DNA from: Myxococcales bacterium
GTDB taxonomy: Bacteria; Myxococcota_A; Bradymonadia; UBA7976; UBA1532
Assembly: GCA_020633555.1 (NCBI GenBank)
Contig: JACKDL010000009.1
Span: 124,001 to 188,000 of the forward strand
Reading direction: 5' to 3'
Length of the DNA stretch: 64,000 bases
The notes beneath the pieces were generated by a model, which was not told the DNA's origin, made no database searches, and saw only the letters and a program-made list of their open reading frames with translations. Position numbers and translations under genes: made by a program. Positions 1-9,650 of this stretch are shown piece after piece; within the stretch, counting starts at the first letter, position 1, and each line of letters begins with the position of its first letter.

Positions 1-3000
1 TTGCCCGCCTCGTCGGCGGCGCGCACGTAGTACTCCACCCCCGGCGCGGTGACCGAGAACCCGGGGATGCGGCCGGTCCACACCCCCTCCACCTGCTGCA
101 TGGCCACCTGCTGGAAGAAGGGGAAGCCCTGCGGCCGGTAGCTGATCTGCACGAAGTCCACCCCGGCGGGATCCTCCACCAGGGCCTCGACCACCACGTC
201 CTCGTTCTCGGCCTGGCCGTCGGGGATGCGCTGGTGGGTGATGGTGGGGCCCACCCGGTCCTCGGCGGTGACCGTGAAGGTGTAGGCGCCGTCGGGGCCC
301 GCGGCCGGGCTCGTGGCCGCGTTGCCCACGTCGTCGGCGGCCGACAGGTAGTACTGCACGCCCAGCAGCGTCACCGCCTCGGCGGGGATGGTGCCCCGCC
401 AGGTGTTGCCGTCCACCCGGGCCATGGCCACCGCGTTGTAGTTGGCGGCGCCCACCGGTCGGTAGAAGACCTGGGCCTCGGCCACGCGGCCCTCGGCGTC
501 CACGATGCCCGCCTCGACCACCACCGCCACGCCCTCGGTCTGCTCGTTGGGCACCCGCTGGTGCACGATGACCGGCGGCTGCTGATCGGCCCGCTGCACG
601 GTGAAGCTGTGCAGCGCGTTGGGGGCACCGACGGGGCTCACGGCCACGTTGGGGATGGGCGAGGTGTCGGCGGCCTCGATGTAGTACTGCACGCCCGCCT
701 CGCCCACCACGAAGGCAGGGATCTGCGCGGTGTACTGGTCGCCCTGGCCCACCCGGACCATGTTGGTGGCCCCGAAGACGTTGCCGCCCTGGGCCCGGAA
801 GAACAGCACCGCGTTGCCCACCCCGGTGGCGTCGGTGATGGTGGCCACCACGGGCACCGCCGCGCCGGGGGGCTGGCCGTTGGCCACGGGCTGGTGGGCG
901 ATGACCGGCGGATCGCTGTCGCCGATGACGATGAAGTCGAACACGCCCTCGCCCGGGGCGCCCCGGGGCAGGGTGCTGGCGTTGGCCTCGGGCTCCACCC
1001 CGTCCACGGCGGTGATCCAGTACTGCACGCCCGCGGGGGTCACCGCGTTGGCGGGGATCTGCGCCTGGTAGACGTTGTTGCCCTGGGCCTCCATGAGGGC
1101 GAACTGGGCGCCCGCCTGGCCGGTGGGCCGGTAGAAGAGCACCACGCTGTCCACGCCCGCAGGATCACGCACGGTGGCCCGCACGGTCACCGGCTGGGCC
1201 ACGGGCTGGCCGTCGGCCACCTCGGCGTGCTCGATGAGCGGGCCCACGATGTCCAGGTTGCCGAACACCGTGGCCACGGTGGTGTCGGTGTCCTCCAGGC
1301 CCTCGTTGTCGCGCACCGTGAGCCGCACGGTGTACAGGCCGGCGCTCAGGTAGCTGTGGCGCGGGCTCTGCTCGTTGCTCAGCGGGCTGCCGTCGCCGAA
1401 GTCCCAGGTCCAGCTCACCAGGTTGCCGTCGGGATCCCGGCTCAGCGTGCCGTCGAAGAACACCTCCTCGGCGGGGCCCTCGTCCTGGAACACCGCGGGG
1501 CCGGCCTCGGCGATGGGCCGCACGTTCACGTTGATGTCCACCCGGGCGTGATCCTCGGCCCCGGCGTCGTCGACGACCGTGATGTAGGCCCACTGCCCGT
1601 CGCCCTCGTTGGCGAAGGTGTGCTGCACGGTCTGGCCGGCGGTGATGGTGCCGTCGCTCATGGTCCAGAAGGCGCTGGCGATGCGCCCGTCGGGGTCCAC
1701 CGCGGCGCCGCCGTCGAGGGTGAAGGCCTCGCCCCGCGGCACCATGATCGACGCCGCCACCGGATCGGCCCGTGGCTCCTGGTTGGCCTGCGGATCGAAC
1801 TCCCAGGCGCCCATGTCCGTGCGGTTCTCGATGATCCGCGGCTTGCCCAGGATGTCGTGGGTCACGGCGATGCGCGGCTCGTCGTCGCCGGCGTTGCGGC
1901 ACACCGACTCGGCCCACAGCTTGCCGTCCCACCAGCGGGGCACGTCGTCCCAGTCCACGTCCTCCACCAGGGGGTTCTGGGTGATGTTGCCCACGAACTG
2001 GTTGGGGGCATGGTCGCGGCGGGTCAGCTCGTACAGGGCGTTGCTGTACCAGTAGTCGGTGCTGCGGTAGCTGCTGTTGCCGTCGCGGATGGCGTACTCG
2101 GCGCTCTCGGCGATGACGTTGTTGTAGCCGTGCACGGTCAGGCTGCTGCTCGAGTTGGCCCGGTTGAACAGCACCCCGATGTCCTGCTTGACCAGGGTGT
2201 TGTTCACCAGATCCACCACCGTGCTCTGGTTGGTGTTGCTGTAGGCGCGAATGGCCGTGTCGAAGTGGGTCACGTAGCTGCTCGTGACCTGCCCGTGGGC
2301 GTTGTTCAGGTAGATCCCGATGTTGCGGCCGCGCTGCTGCCCGATGACCTGGCAGCCGTGGATCTTCGCCCGGGTCTGGGCCACCGCGTTCAGGATGTAC
2401 AGCCCGGTGCCGTTGGCCTGGAACACCGTCAGGTAGTCCAGGGCCGGCGCCGCGGGCGCGTCGGCGTAGACCGCGGTGGTCACGTGGTCGAAGCGCGCGT
2501 TGTAGACGTAGCTGTCGGCGGTGGTCTGCTCGAAGCGCAGGCCGTACCAGTCGCCCGGCCGGGGGTCTGCGGCGCTGCTTCGGAAGCGGATGGGCGCGCC
2601 GGTGATGCCCTCGGGGGCGCGATCGGCGGGCGCCGCGCCGAAGTGGCCGGTGGAGCCCGGCAGGAAGCGGATCTCGGTGTCGCCGCTGAGGCCGCCGACC
2701 ATGCCGTCGCTGTCGCTGACGCGGAACTCCACCCCGGGCTCGACGGTGACCGTCACCCCGGCGGGCACCACCAGATCCCCCAGCACCGTGTAGGGCGAGT
2801 CCTGGCGGGTGAAGGTGAAGTCCTCCCACAGGTAGCCCATGATCTGCGGCCCGATGGCCTCGGCGTAGGGGATGGGCCCGATGGGGCCGCCGTTCTCACC
2901 CAGCGCCCGGTGGGGCGACCAGCGGGTGGGCGCGTAGTTGCGGGCCTCGCCGTCGGCGTAGAGCGGGTTGTAGTTGATGCAGTCGTTGTTGTCGTAGGTG

Positions 3001-4946
3001 AGGCCCGAGTAGTGCCCCTGGGCGTTGCCCCACACGTTCGACCAGCGGCAGACCACCGTCGCCCGATCGGCGGTGGTGCCGTACAGCCCGCGCTCGGTGT
3101 TGTGGGTCACCGCCGACGAGGTGAGCTGCACGACGTAGTTCACGTTGCGGCTGCGGTTGGCCAGCACGCCGTTCTCGCCGTTGTGGGTCACCAGGCAGCG
3201 ATCGAGCAGCAGCGAGCGGTTGATGCCCGCGCTGTTGTAGGCGTCGATGCCGTTGCCGCCGTTGTCGTGGATCCGGCAGTCGTCCACCGTGAAGCCCGAG
3301 TTGCGGATGTACAGGCCGTCCTCGGCGCTGCCGGTGATCTCCAGGGCCAGGGCGGCCACGCTGGCCTCGTTGGCGATGTACAGCCCGAAGCGGTTGTCAC
3401 GCAGCTTCATGGCCTCGATCTCGGGGGTGCCGCCGTCCACGTAGATGCCGGCGAAGCTGCAGTCACGGATGGTGCTGCCCGCCACGATGTGGTCGTTGTT
3501 GGCCAGGCTCACCCCGCGCACGGCATGGGCCAGATCCACCTGGCTGACGTTGAAGGCCTCGGTGTTCTCGAGGATGCGGATGCCGTACCAGTCGCCGGGC
3601 GCCGGGGCCTCGGCGCCGCTGATGAAGCGCACGGGGAAGGTGTTGGTGCCGTCGGCCTCCAGGGTGCCGTAGACGATCAGCTCGGTGCGGTTGGCGTCCA
3701 CGCCAGCGTCCATGATGTCGCCCGGGGCCATGCGCAGGGTGGCGCCGGGCCGGAAGGTCACCGTCACGCCCGCGGTGATCACCACGTCGCCCAGCACCTC
3801 GTTGACCGTCTGCGCCTCGAAGGTGCGGTTGCGGTACCAGTAGCCGTGCACGCCCTCGCCCGTCTCGGCGCCGTCGAAGGGGATGGCCCCCGCCGTGCCC
3901 GCGGGATCCTGCGGCGACCAGAAGCGCGCCGGCGAGCGATCGGTGACGCGGAAGTCGTTGTTGTCGGGATCCACCAGCAGGCCGTTGGCGCGGATGCTGC
4001 TGTCGTTGAAGTCGCCCGGGGTGCTCAAGGCGCTGAAGGTGCCGCCGTCCCACCACACGCTCTCGCGGACGTACAAGCTCATGTCGTCGTTGGTGATCGA
4101 CGTGGCCAGGTAGCGGTTGCCGCCGAACACCGAGCGGGTGACCTGGAGCTGCCCGTTGGCCGCCGCGGCGCGGCCCAGGGCGAAGGCCCCCCGGCCGGCG
4201 TCGCCGCCGTTGCGCATGAAGGTGCAGTGGCGCACCACCGCGTTGTACGCGCCCGACGTGTTGTAGTGCTCCAGCCCCGTGTTCTCGATGTCGCGGAAGA
4301 TGACCCGCTCGAAGGTCGACGGGGCGTTGCGCATGCGGATGCCGTAGGTCAGGTCGTGCACCAGGCTGTCCGTCACGGTGAGCCCCACCGTGCTGAAGTA
4401 GCCCCCCAGCGCGTTGGCCACGCTGGAGCTGACGTCCAGGCGAGTGAACGTCAGGGTCTGCGCCGCCGGATCGTTGCCGCCCACGTTGAACCCGTAGCGG
4501 TTGAAGTCCACCACCCGCAGGTCCTCGAAGGTGAACGCCCCCGCCGGCGGCCGGGTGATGGAGAAGGCGTAGTCGGCGTGGCGCACCTCGACGTGCCGGA
4601 ACACGCCGCTGCTGCCCTCGCGCAGGGCCAGGCCCTCCCAGGCGTTGGGCGCGTCGGCCGTGCCCCGGAACAGGATGGGCTGCTGGGCCGTGCCCGCGGC
4701 CTCGATGCGCCCGTCCACGATGAGCTGCACGTTGCCCGCGCCGCCGTGGATCTCGACGCCGGGGTCGATGGTGAGGGTGATGCCCGGCTGGATCGTCACC
4801 GACTCCAGCAGGATGTACGGGCTCCCGTTGGCCGACCAGGTGGTGTTGGCGTTGATGGCCCCCACCACGTTGGTCTGGGCCGCGGCGGTCCCAGCCCAGA
4901 TCAGGACCCCCAGGGTGGCCAGAGCGGCCAGCAGACGGCTTCGCAT
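1..4946 (-). CDS. Exported right-handed beta-helix / PKD / Ig-like repeat protein (C-terminus beyond window)
   Basis: Partial: the reading frame is still open at base 1, so the C-terminus lies outside. The start is the ATG at 4946, which gives a signal peptide (Met-Arg-Ser-Arg, a hydrophobic core, then Ala-Ala-Ala-Gln). About 1,100 residues follow with repeated beta-helix features (many short Asn/Gly-rich turns and phrases such as DCRIHDNGGNGI, characteristic of polymorphic/parallel beta-helix proteins). Two PKD-like domains follow near 1520-1745 and 1290-1510 (WDFGDGS is visible). From about 1260 down to 1 there are four or more repeats of about 100 residues with the pattern GP-I-H-..-DGQ and YRP-G, probably Ig-like folds. 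Likely a secreted or surface adhesin or carbohydrate-binding protein; the exact role is unknown. It is divergent from the MYXO-CTERM gene at 5108. Confidence 0.8.
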   Translation of the reverse strand, partial: MRSRLLAALATLGVLIWAGTAAAQTNVVGAINANTTWSANGSPYILLESVTIQPGITLTIDPGVEIHGGAGNVQLIVDGRIEAAGTAQQPILFRGTADAPNAWEGLALREGSSGVFRHVEVRHADYAFSITRPPAGAFTFEDLRVVDFNRYGFNVGGNDPAAQTLTFTRLDVSSSVANALGGYFSTVGLTVTDSLVHDLTYGIRMRNAPSTFERVIFRDIENTGLEHYNTSGAYNAVVRHCTFMRNGGDAGRGAFALGRAAAANGQLQVTRSVFGGNRYLATSITNDDMSLYVRESVWWDGGTFSALSTPGDFNDSSIRANGLLVDPDNNDFRVTDRSPARFWSPQDPAGTAGAIPFDGAETGEGVHGYWYRNRTFEAQTVNEVLGDVVITAGVTVTFRPGATLRMAPGDIMDAGVDANRTELIVYGTLEADGTNTFPVRFISGAEAPAPGDWYGIRILENTEAFNVSQVDLAHAVRGVSLANNDHIVAGSTIRDCSFAGIYVDGGTPEIEAMKLRDNRFGLYIANEASVAALALEITGSAEDGLYIRNSGFTVDDCRIHDNGGNGIDAYNSAGINRSLLLDRCLVTHNGENGVLANRSRNVNYVVQLTSSAVTHNTERGLYGTTADRATVVCRWSNVWGNAQGHYSGLTYDNNDCINYNPLYADGEARNYAPTRWSPHRALGENGGPIGPIPYAEAIGPQIMGYLWEDFTFTRQDSPYTVLGDLVVPAGVTVTVEPGVEFRVSDSDGMVGGLSGDTEIRFLPGSTGHFGAAPADRAPEGITGAPIRFRSSAADPRPGDWYGLRFEQTTADSYVYNARFDHVTTAVYADAPAAPALDYLTVFQANGTGLYILNAVAQTRAKIHGCQVIGQQRGRNIGIYLNNAHGQVTSSYVTHFDTAIRAYSNTNQSTVVDLVNNTLVKQDIGVLFNRANSSSSLTVHGYNNVIAESAEYAIRDGNSSYRSTDYWYSNALYELTRRDHAPNQFVGNITQNPLVEDVDWDDVPRWWDGKLWAESVCRNAGDDEPRIAVTHDILGKPRIIENRTDMGAWEFDPQANQEPRADPVAASIMVPRGEAFTLDGGAAVDPDGRIASAFWTMSDGTITAGQTVQHTFANEGDGQWAYITVVDDAGAEDHARVDINVNVRPIAEAGPAVFQDEGPAEEVFFDGTLSRDPDGNLVSWTWDFGDGSPLSNEQSPRHSYLSAGLYTVRLTVRDNEGLEDTDTTVATVFGNLDIVGPLIEHAEVADGQPVAQPVTVRATVRDPAGVDSVVLFYRPTGQAGAQFALMEAQGNNVYQAQIPANAVTPAGVQYWITAVDGVEPEANASTLPRGAPGEGVFDFIVIGDSDPPVIAHQPVANGQPPGAAVPVVATITDATGVGNAVLFFRAQGGNVFGATNMVRVGQGDQYTAQIPAFVVGEAGVQYYIEAADTSPIPNVAVSPVGAPNALHSFTVQRADQQPPVIVHQRVPNEQTEGVAVVVEAGIVDAEGRVAEAQVFYRPVGAANYNAVAMARVDGNTWRGTIPAEAVTLLGVQYYLSAADDVGNAATSPAAGPDGAYTFTVTAEDRVGPTITHQRIPDGQAENEDVVVEALVEDPAGVDFVQISYRPQGFPFFQQVAMQQVEGVWTGRIPGFSVTAPGVEYYVRAADEAG

Positions 4947-5107
4947 CGCAAACTCCTCGATCGGGCGCGACCGGTTGGCGGCACCACATCCCCGGGAGTC
5001 CTTTACCGGGCTGGCCGGTCCCGCGCCACCGCCACCGGCACCGAGGTTGTCTCGACCGCCCGTCCTGCGCCTAAACTGCACCGCCAACACCGTGGGGAGA
5101 CCTCCAG

Positions 5108-6343
5108 ATGAAGCGCACCGTCGCCCTGGCCGCGCTGCTCGGCGCCGCCGCCCCCCTGGGGCAGGCCGCCGCCCAGCAGTGCACGCCGCAGGCCGTCAGC
5201 ATCGGCTACACCCAGCCCAACAATGTGGCCATCAGCGACGAGAACGCCGATCGCTGGCCCACCGACGCCACCATCCGCCTCGGGTACGGCGGCGCGTGGT
5301 GCCCCGAGGCCGCGCAGTTCACCCTCGAGAAGATCGACGACGGCACCCCGGTGCCTGCCCAGGTGCGCTTCGTCACGCCCTTCACGCTGGTCGAGAACTC
5401 GCCGCCGGCGCTGACCCTGGTGGACGTGGATCCCATCGACGCGCTGGAGCCGCGCACCGACTACCGGCTGGTGGTGCGCCCGCCCAACCCCAGCATCCCG
5501 CTCTTCGCCGAGTACACCCTGGAGTTCCGCACGGCCAACCGCACGGTGGGCCCGCTGCCGGTGAACGACTTCGAGGGCGTGCGCGGCGTGGCGCTGGCGG
5601 GCAACCGCTGCAGCGAGAACGGGCCCTTCGCGGCGCTGGACGACACCAACCCCGCCTGCCTGGTCTCCACCCGGCTGCGGCTGAACATCGCCTACCAGCC
5701 CATCGACCGCGGCGACGTCAGCTACATCATCTACCGCAACTCCACCACGCCCCTGGACGAGGGCGGCCAGCCGATCATCGCCGAGGCGGACAACACCCGC
5801 ATCCCGCTGATGATCCAGTCGGGCGCCCGCGACACGCTGGGCACGGGCGTGCCGCCCCGGCAGGCGCAGGTGGAGGTGCTGTACTACCCCATCCCCCGGC
5901 GCGACTGCTTCTCGGTGGTCATGCTCGACGAGTGGGGCCGTGAGCGCGGCGACACCGCCGCCGTGGCCTGCGTGGACCTGCTGCCCCTGGCCCCCTGCCC
6001 CGACGGCTGCGATCCCATGCAGATGGGCTCGTGCATGTTCGGCTTCCCCGATCCCAACCCCTTCGAGACGAACGACCCGGTGCCCGGCCAGATGTGCCCG
6101 AACATCGGCCTGAACGGCGGCCCGGCCGACCGCGAGATCCCGCCCGTGGGCGAGGAGCCCGGCGCCGGCGGCGCGGGCGGCGGCGGCGACGCGGGCGTGG
6201 GCGGCCCCGACGGCGGCGGCAGCAACGGCGGCGGTGGGGGCGGCGGCGGCTGCAGCGCCACCCCGGGCGCCCCCGGCGGCGCGGCCTGGCTGGCCCTCCT
6301 GGCGCTGGTGGGCCTGCGCCGGCGGCGCGACCGCCAGGGCTGA
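5108..6343 (+). CDS. Secreted protein with MYXO-CTERM-like sorting tag
   Basis: 411 residues. The ATG at 5108 is preceded by GGGGAG about 8 bases upstream. An N-terminal signal peptide (Met-Lys-Arg-Thr, hydrophobic, Ala-Ala-Ala-Gln) leads into a body with Ig-like beta-sandwich character and several paired cysteines. From about residue 350 there is a Gly-rich linker, then the Gly-Gly-Cys-Ser, hydrophobic helix (AAWLALLALVGL) and RRRR-type tail typical of the MYXO-CTERM tag, which in myxobacteria is cleaved and anchors proteins at the surface. I do not recognise the body. It is the first of many exported proteins in this part of the window. Confidence 0.8.
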   Translation: MKRTVALAALLGAAAPLGQAAAQQCTPQAVSIGYTQPNNVAISDENADRWPTDATIRLGYGGAWCPEAAQFTLEKIDDGTPVPAQVRFVTPFTLVENSPPALTLVDVDPIDALEPRTDYRLVVRPPNPSIPLFAEYTLEFRTANRTVGPLPVNDFEGVRGVALAGNRCSENGPFAALDDTNPACLVSTRLRLNIAYQPIDRGDVSYIIYRNSTTPLDEGGQPIIAEADNTRIPLMIQSGARDTLGTGVPPRQAQVEVLYYPIPRRDCFSVVMLDEWGRERGDTAAVACVDLLPLAPCPDGCDPMQMGSCMFGFPDPNPFETNDPVPGQMCPNIGLNGGPADREIPPVGEEPGAGGAGGGGDAGVGGPDGGGSNGGGGGGGGCSATPGAPGGAAWLALLALVGLRRRRDRQG

Positions 6344-6400
6344 TCGCCCCTCTCTCCCCCGGGCACCCTCCCCTGAACCATCCCATCGAGGTTCCCATCG

Positions 6401-8965
6401 ATGCTGCACCGGCCCAGTGACCCCGCGGGGATCGTCGGCCGCCAGGTCGAGCGCGCGGCGCTGGCCGAGCGGCTGGCCCCCGGCCGGCTGGTGACCCTGG
6501 TGGGCCCGGGCGGCGTGGGCAAGACCCGGCTGGCCCTGGACGCGCTGGCCCAGGCGGGCGAGGCGGGGGCCTTCGTGGCGCTCGAGGCGGCCGAGTCGGT
6601 GGCCGGGGTGATCGCCGCCGTAGCGTCCGCCCTGGCGGTGCCGGGCCTGGCCGGCGAGGTGCCCGCCGCACAAGCCGAGCGGGTGGCCCGCGCGCTGGCG
6701 GCCCGGGGCCCCTTCCTGCTGGTGCTGGACAACCTGGAGCAGGTGCTGGCCGCCGCGCCCCAGCTCGCCGCGTGGCGGGCCGCCGCGCCGGCGCTGACGG
6801 TGCTGGCCACCAGCCGGGCGCCCCTGGCGCTGCGCGACGAGACGGTGCTGGACCTGGGCCCCCTGTCGCTGCCCGACGCCCGGGCCCTGTTCGCGGCGCG
6901 GGTGGCCGCGGCCGGCGGGCGCCTGGGCGAGGACGCCGCCGCCGTGGACGCCCTGCTGGCGCGGCTGGATCGCCTGCCGCTGGCCCTGGAGTTGGCGGCG
7001 GCGCGCACCCGCTTGCTGTCGCCTGCCGGGCTGCTGGCGCGGCTGGAGGCCGGGCAGACGGGCCTGGGCCGCGGCGCCTGGCGCGACCGGCCCGCCCGGC
7101 AGGCGGACCTGGCGGCCTCGGTGGGCTGGTCGTGGCGGCTGCTCACCGCCGATCAGCAGGCGGATCTGACCGCCTGCGCCGTCTTCCGGGGCGCCTTCGA
7201 CGCCGACGCCGCGGCCGCCGTGCTGGCCGAGCGCCAGCTCGACGGGCTGGCAGACCTGCTGGATCACAGCCTGGTGCAGCGGCTGGCGGACGAGCGCTTC
7301 GCCCTGTTCGGCATGGTGCGGGCCTACGCCCTGGCCCACGGGCCGGCCCCCGTGCTCGCGGCCGCGGCCGATGGCCACCGGGCCTGGTACCTGGCGCAGG
7401 CCCGTACCCACGCGGCGCAGGCCCACGGGCCCCAGGCGGTGGCGGCGGGTGCCTGGCTGGTGGCCGAGCAGCCCAACGTGGTGGCCGCCGTGGACGCCGC
7501 GCTGGCGGCGCAGGCCGCCGAGGACGCCATCTGCGGCCTGCGGGCGCTGCGGCCGCTGGTGTACACGGGCACCGTGGCGCCGGCCTACAGCGCCCTGCTG
7601 GATCGGGCCTGCGCCCTGCCCGACCCACGCACCCAGGGCTGGGCCCGCTGCCTGCGCGGCGAGCTGGCCCGCCTGCAGGGGCGCCTGACCGACGCGGCCG
7701 CCGATCTGGACCGCGCCATCGCCACCCCCGGCGACGCCCGGCTGGCGGCCACCGCCCACGCCGAGCGGGGGATCGTGGCCCACGAGCTGGGGGATCTGAC
7801 GCAGGCGGCCCACCACCACGAGGCCGCCCGGGCCGGCTTCGAGGCCCTGGGCGATGGGCGCGGCGTGGGGCGGGCGGTCGGCAGCGTGGCGGTGACGCAG
7901 CACGCCCGCGGGCAGGCCGGGGACGCGCGCGAGACGTACGAGCAGGCGCTGGACCTGCTGGCCGCCGAGGGCGACCGCCGCTCGTGGGCCATCTTCACCT
8001 GCAACCTGGGCGATCTGCACCTGGACGCCGGGCGCCCGGGCGAGGCCCGCGCCTGCTACGAGGACGCCCGCGAGGCCCTCCTGGCCCTGGGCGACCGGCG
8101 CATCGCGGCGGCGGTCACGGGCAACCTGGGCGGGGTGCTGCTGGCCGAGGACGCCGTGGATCGGGCCATCGCCTGCCGTCAGGAGGCGGTGGAGACGCTG
8201 GAGGCCATCGGCGACGACCGGCTGGCCGCCGTGTTCCGCGGCTACCTGGGCCTGGCGCGCCACGCCGGCGGCGATCTGACCGCCGCCGTGGCCGACTACG
8301 CCCAGGCCGAGCGGGTGCTGGCCCGCCTGGGCGACCGGCGCCACGCGGGCCTGTTCGCCGCCCACCGCGCGGCGGCGCTGGCGGCCCAAGGCGACGCCGA
8401 GGGCGCCGAGCAGGCCCTGGCCGCCGCCGACGCCGCCCTGGCCGTGCTGGACGAGCCCGCCGCCCGGGCGGTGCCCGCCATCGCCCGGGGGCACCTGCAC
8501 CTGGCCCGCGGCGACCGCGCCGCCGCCGAGGCCTGCCTGGGGGTGGGCGACGACGAGGGCGAGGACCAGCAGATGGCCCGGCGCCTGCTGCGGGTGGCCC
8601 TGAACGCCGGCGAGGCCCAGGCGGCGCCCCTGCGGCTGGTGGTGGCCCGCGACGGCTCGGCCTTCGCCCTGAGCGACGGGCCCACGGCGGACCTCGGGCG
8701 GCGGCATGTGCTGCGCCGGCTGCTGTCGGCGCTCATCGAGATCCGCCTGCGCAGCCCGGGGGCGGGGTTGGACCTGGACGACCTGCTGGCGGCGGGCTGG
8801 CCGGGCGAACAGATGAGCCAGGCCTCGGGGGCCAACCGCATCTACGTGGCCATCGCCACCCTGCGCCGCGAGGGGCTGGAGCAGATCCTCATCAAGCGCC
8901 CGCTGGGCTACCTGCTGGACCCCGCCGTCGAGGTGGTGGTCGGTGAGCCGGCGGCCGAATCTTAG
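6401..8965 (+). CDS. STAND-type ATPase / TPR transcriptional regulator-like protein
   Basis: 854 residues. Walker A GPGGVGKT (residues 35-42) and Walker B LLVLD (106-110) with a following Asn-Leu-Glu are typical of the STAND/NB-ARC ATPases found in AfsR/LuxR-like regulators. The motifs ATSR (sensor) and LPLALELAA (winged helix/GLPLA-like) follow. From about residue 330 to 740 the sequence is alpha-helical with TPR-like repeats. The last 90 residues (about 760-850) look like a winged-helix module (NRIYVAIATLRR, GYLLDP). The known scheme for the family is nucleotide-dependent oligomerisation triggered by a ligand sensed through the repeats. The target is unknown. The DNA-binding-like domain is at the C-terminus, whereas in AfsR/SARP relatives it is usually N-terminal. 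Confidence 0.78.
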   Translation: MLHRPSDPAGIVGRQVERAALAERLAPGRLVTLVGPGGVGKTRLALDALAQAGEAGAFVALEAAESVAGVIAAVASALAVPGLAGEVPAAQAERVARALAARGPFLLVLDNLEQVLAAAPQLAAWRAAAPALTVLATSRAPLALRDETVLDLGPLSLPDARALFAARVAAAGGRLGEDAAAVDALLARLDRLPLALELAAARTRLLSPAGLLARLEAGQTGLGRGAWRDRPARQADLAASVGWSWRLLTADQQADLTACAVFRGAFDADAAAAVLAERQLDGLADLLDHSLVQRLADERFALFGMVRAYALAHGPAPVLAAAADGHRAWYLAQARTHAAQAHGPQAVAAGAWLVAEQPNVVAAVDAALAAQAAEDAICGLRALRPLVYTGTVAPAYSALLDRACALPDPRTQGWARCLRGELARLQGRLTDAAADLDRAIATPGDARLAATAHAERGIVAHELGDLTQAAHHHEAARAGFEALGDGRGVGRAVGSVAVTQHARGQAGDARETYEQALDLLAAEGDRRSWAIFTCNLGDLHLDAGRPGEARACYEDAREALLALGDRRIAAAVTGNLGGVLLAEDAVDRAIACRQEAVETLEAIGDDRLAAVFRGYLGLARHAGGDLTAAVADYAQAERVLARLGDRRHAGLFAAHRAAALAAQGDAEGAEQALAAADAALAVLDEPAARAVPAIARGHLHLARGDRAAAEACLGVGDDEGEDQQMARRLLRVALNAGEAQAAPLRLVVARDGSAFALSDGPTADLGRRHVLRRLLSALIEIRLRSPGAGLDLDDLLAAGWPGEQMSQASGANRIYVAIATLRREGLEQILIKRPLGYLLDPAVEVVVGEPAAES

Positions 8966-9023
8966 GCTGGCTTATGTGGCCCGCCCGGCGGTGGCCGGGG
9001 ACTGTGCCCGTGGAGGTTTTCAA

Positions 9024-9521
9024 ATGCGACACATGCCCCTGTTCCTGACCGCCGGCCTGATCCTGTGCGCGTGCGACGACGACAGCGTCGCGCCGCCCAC
9101 CGAGGCCCCCGCCGACGCCACGGCTTTCACCCTGACCCCCGCCGGCGGCACCTTCGCCGGCACCGGGCCCCTGGCCGGCGTGGCGCTCACCGTGCCCGCC
9201 GGGGCCGTGGCCGCCGACACCGCCCTGTGGATGGCGCCGCCGGTGAGCGAGCGGCCCCTGCCCGCCAGCGGGCGCTTCGTGGGCCCCGAGGTGGAGTTCG
9301 GCCCCGGCGAGGTGGCCTTGGCCGAGCCCGCCACCCTCACCCTGCCGGTGGACGCCGCCCGGGTGGACGCCAGCGGCAGCGATCTGCGCCTGGTGAAGGT
9401 GTGGCGCGTGGGCCCCGACGGCTGGGAGATCCAGGCGCCCGCCGCCGAAGCCCGCGACGGGCAGGTGCAGGCCACCGTCGAGGCGCTGACCCGCTTCGGG
9501 GCCGGCGTCGAGGTCCCTTAA
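9024..9521 (+). CDS. Small lipoprotein with ZU5-like beta domain
   Basis: 165 residues. The start is the ATG at 9024, chosen because GGAGG lies at 9012-9016 and because it gives a lipoprotein signal (MRHMPLFLTAGLILCAC, lipid-bearing Cys probably the second one, followed by Asp-Asp-Asp). An upstream in-frame ATG at 8943 overlaps the preceding gene and lacks these features. The mature part begins with a pattern (TPAGGTF, then LTVPAGAV) that resembles ZU5-type domains, which form beta sandwiches in surface proteins. Asp directly after the Cys would, by the E. coli rule, retain it in the inner membrane, but this rule may not hold in Myxococcota. Confidence 0.68.
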   Translation: MRHMPLFLTAGLILCACDDDSVAPPTEAPADATAFTLTPAGGTFAGTGPLAGVALTVPAGAVAADTALWMAPPVSERPLPASGRFVGPEVEFGPGEVALAEPATLTLPVDAARVDASGSDLRLVKVWRVGPDGWEIQAPAAEARDGQVQATVEALTRFGAGVEVP

Positions 9522-9650
9522 GGTCGCCCGCCCCCGTTTAAGGCCGCTTAAGGTGATCCCCCAGCCTCTTCTCGACAAGGTGAAGTCGTCCTTCGAGTCC
9601 TGACGCCTTCACCGCACCGTCTCCGGTGCCCCAGCGAGAGAGGTTCCCCC

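Noticed and set aside
234..5111. Very long open plus-strand frame opposite the beta-helix gene
   Set aside because: Rich in His, Val, Gly and Arg without domains; it is the antisense shadow of the minus-strand gene, which has a signal peptide and recognised folds. Many similar shadows exist, for example opposite 51372-55295.
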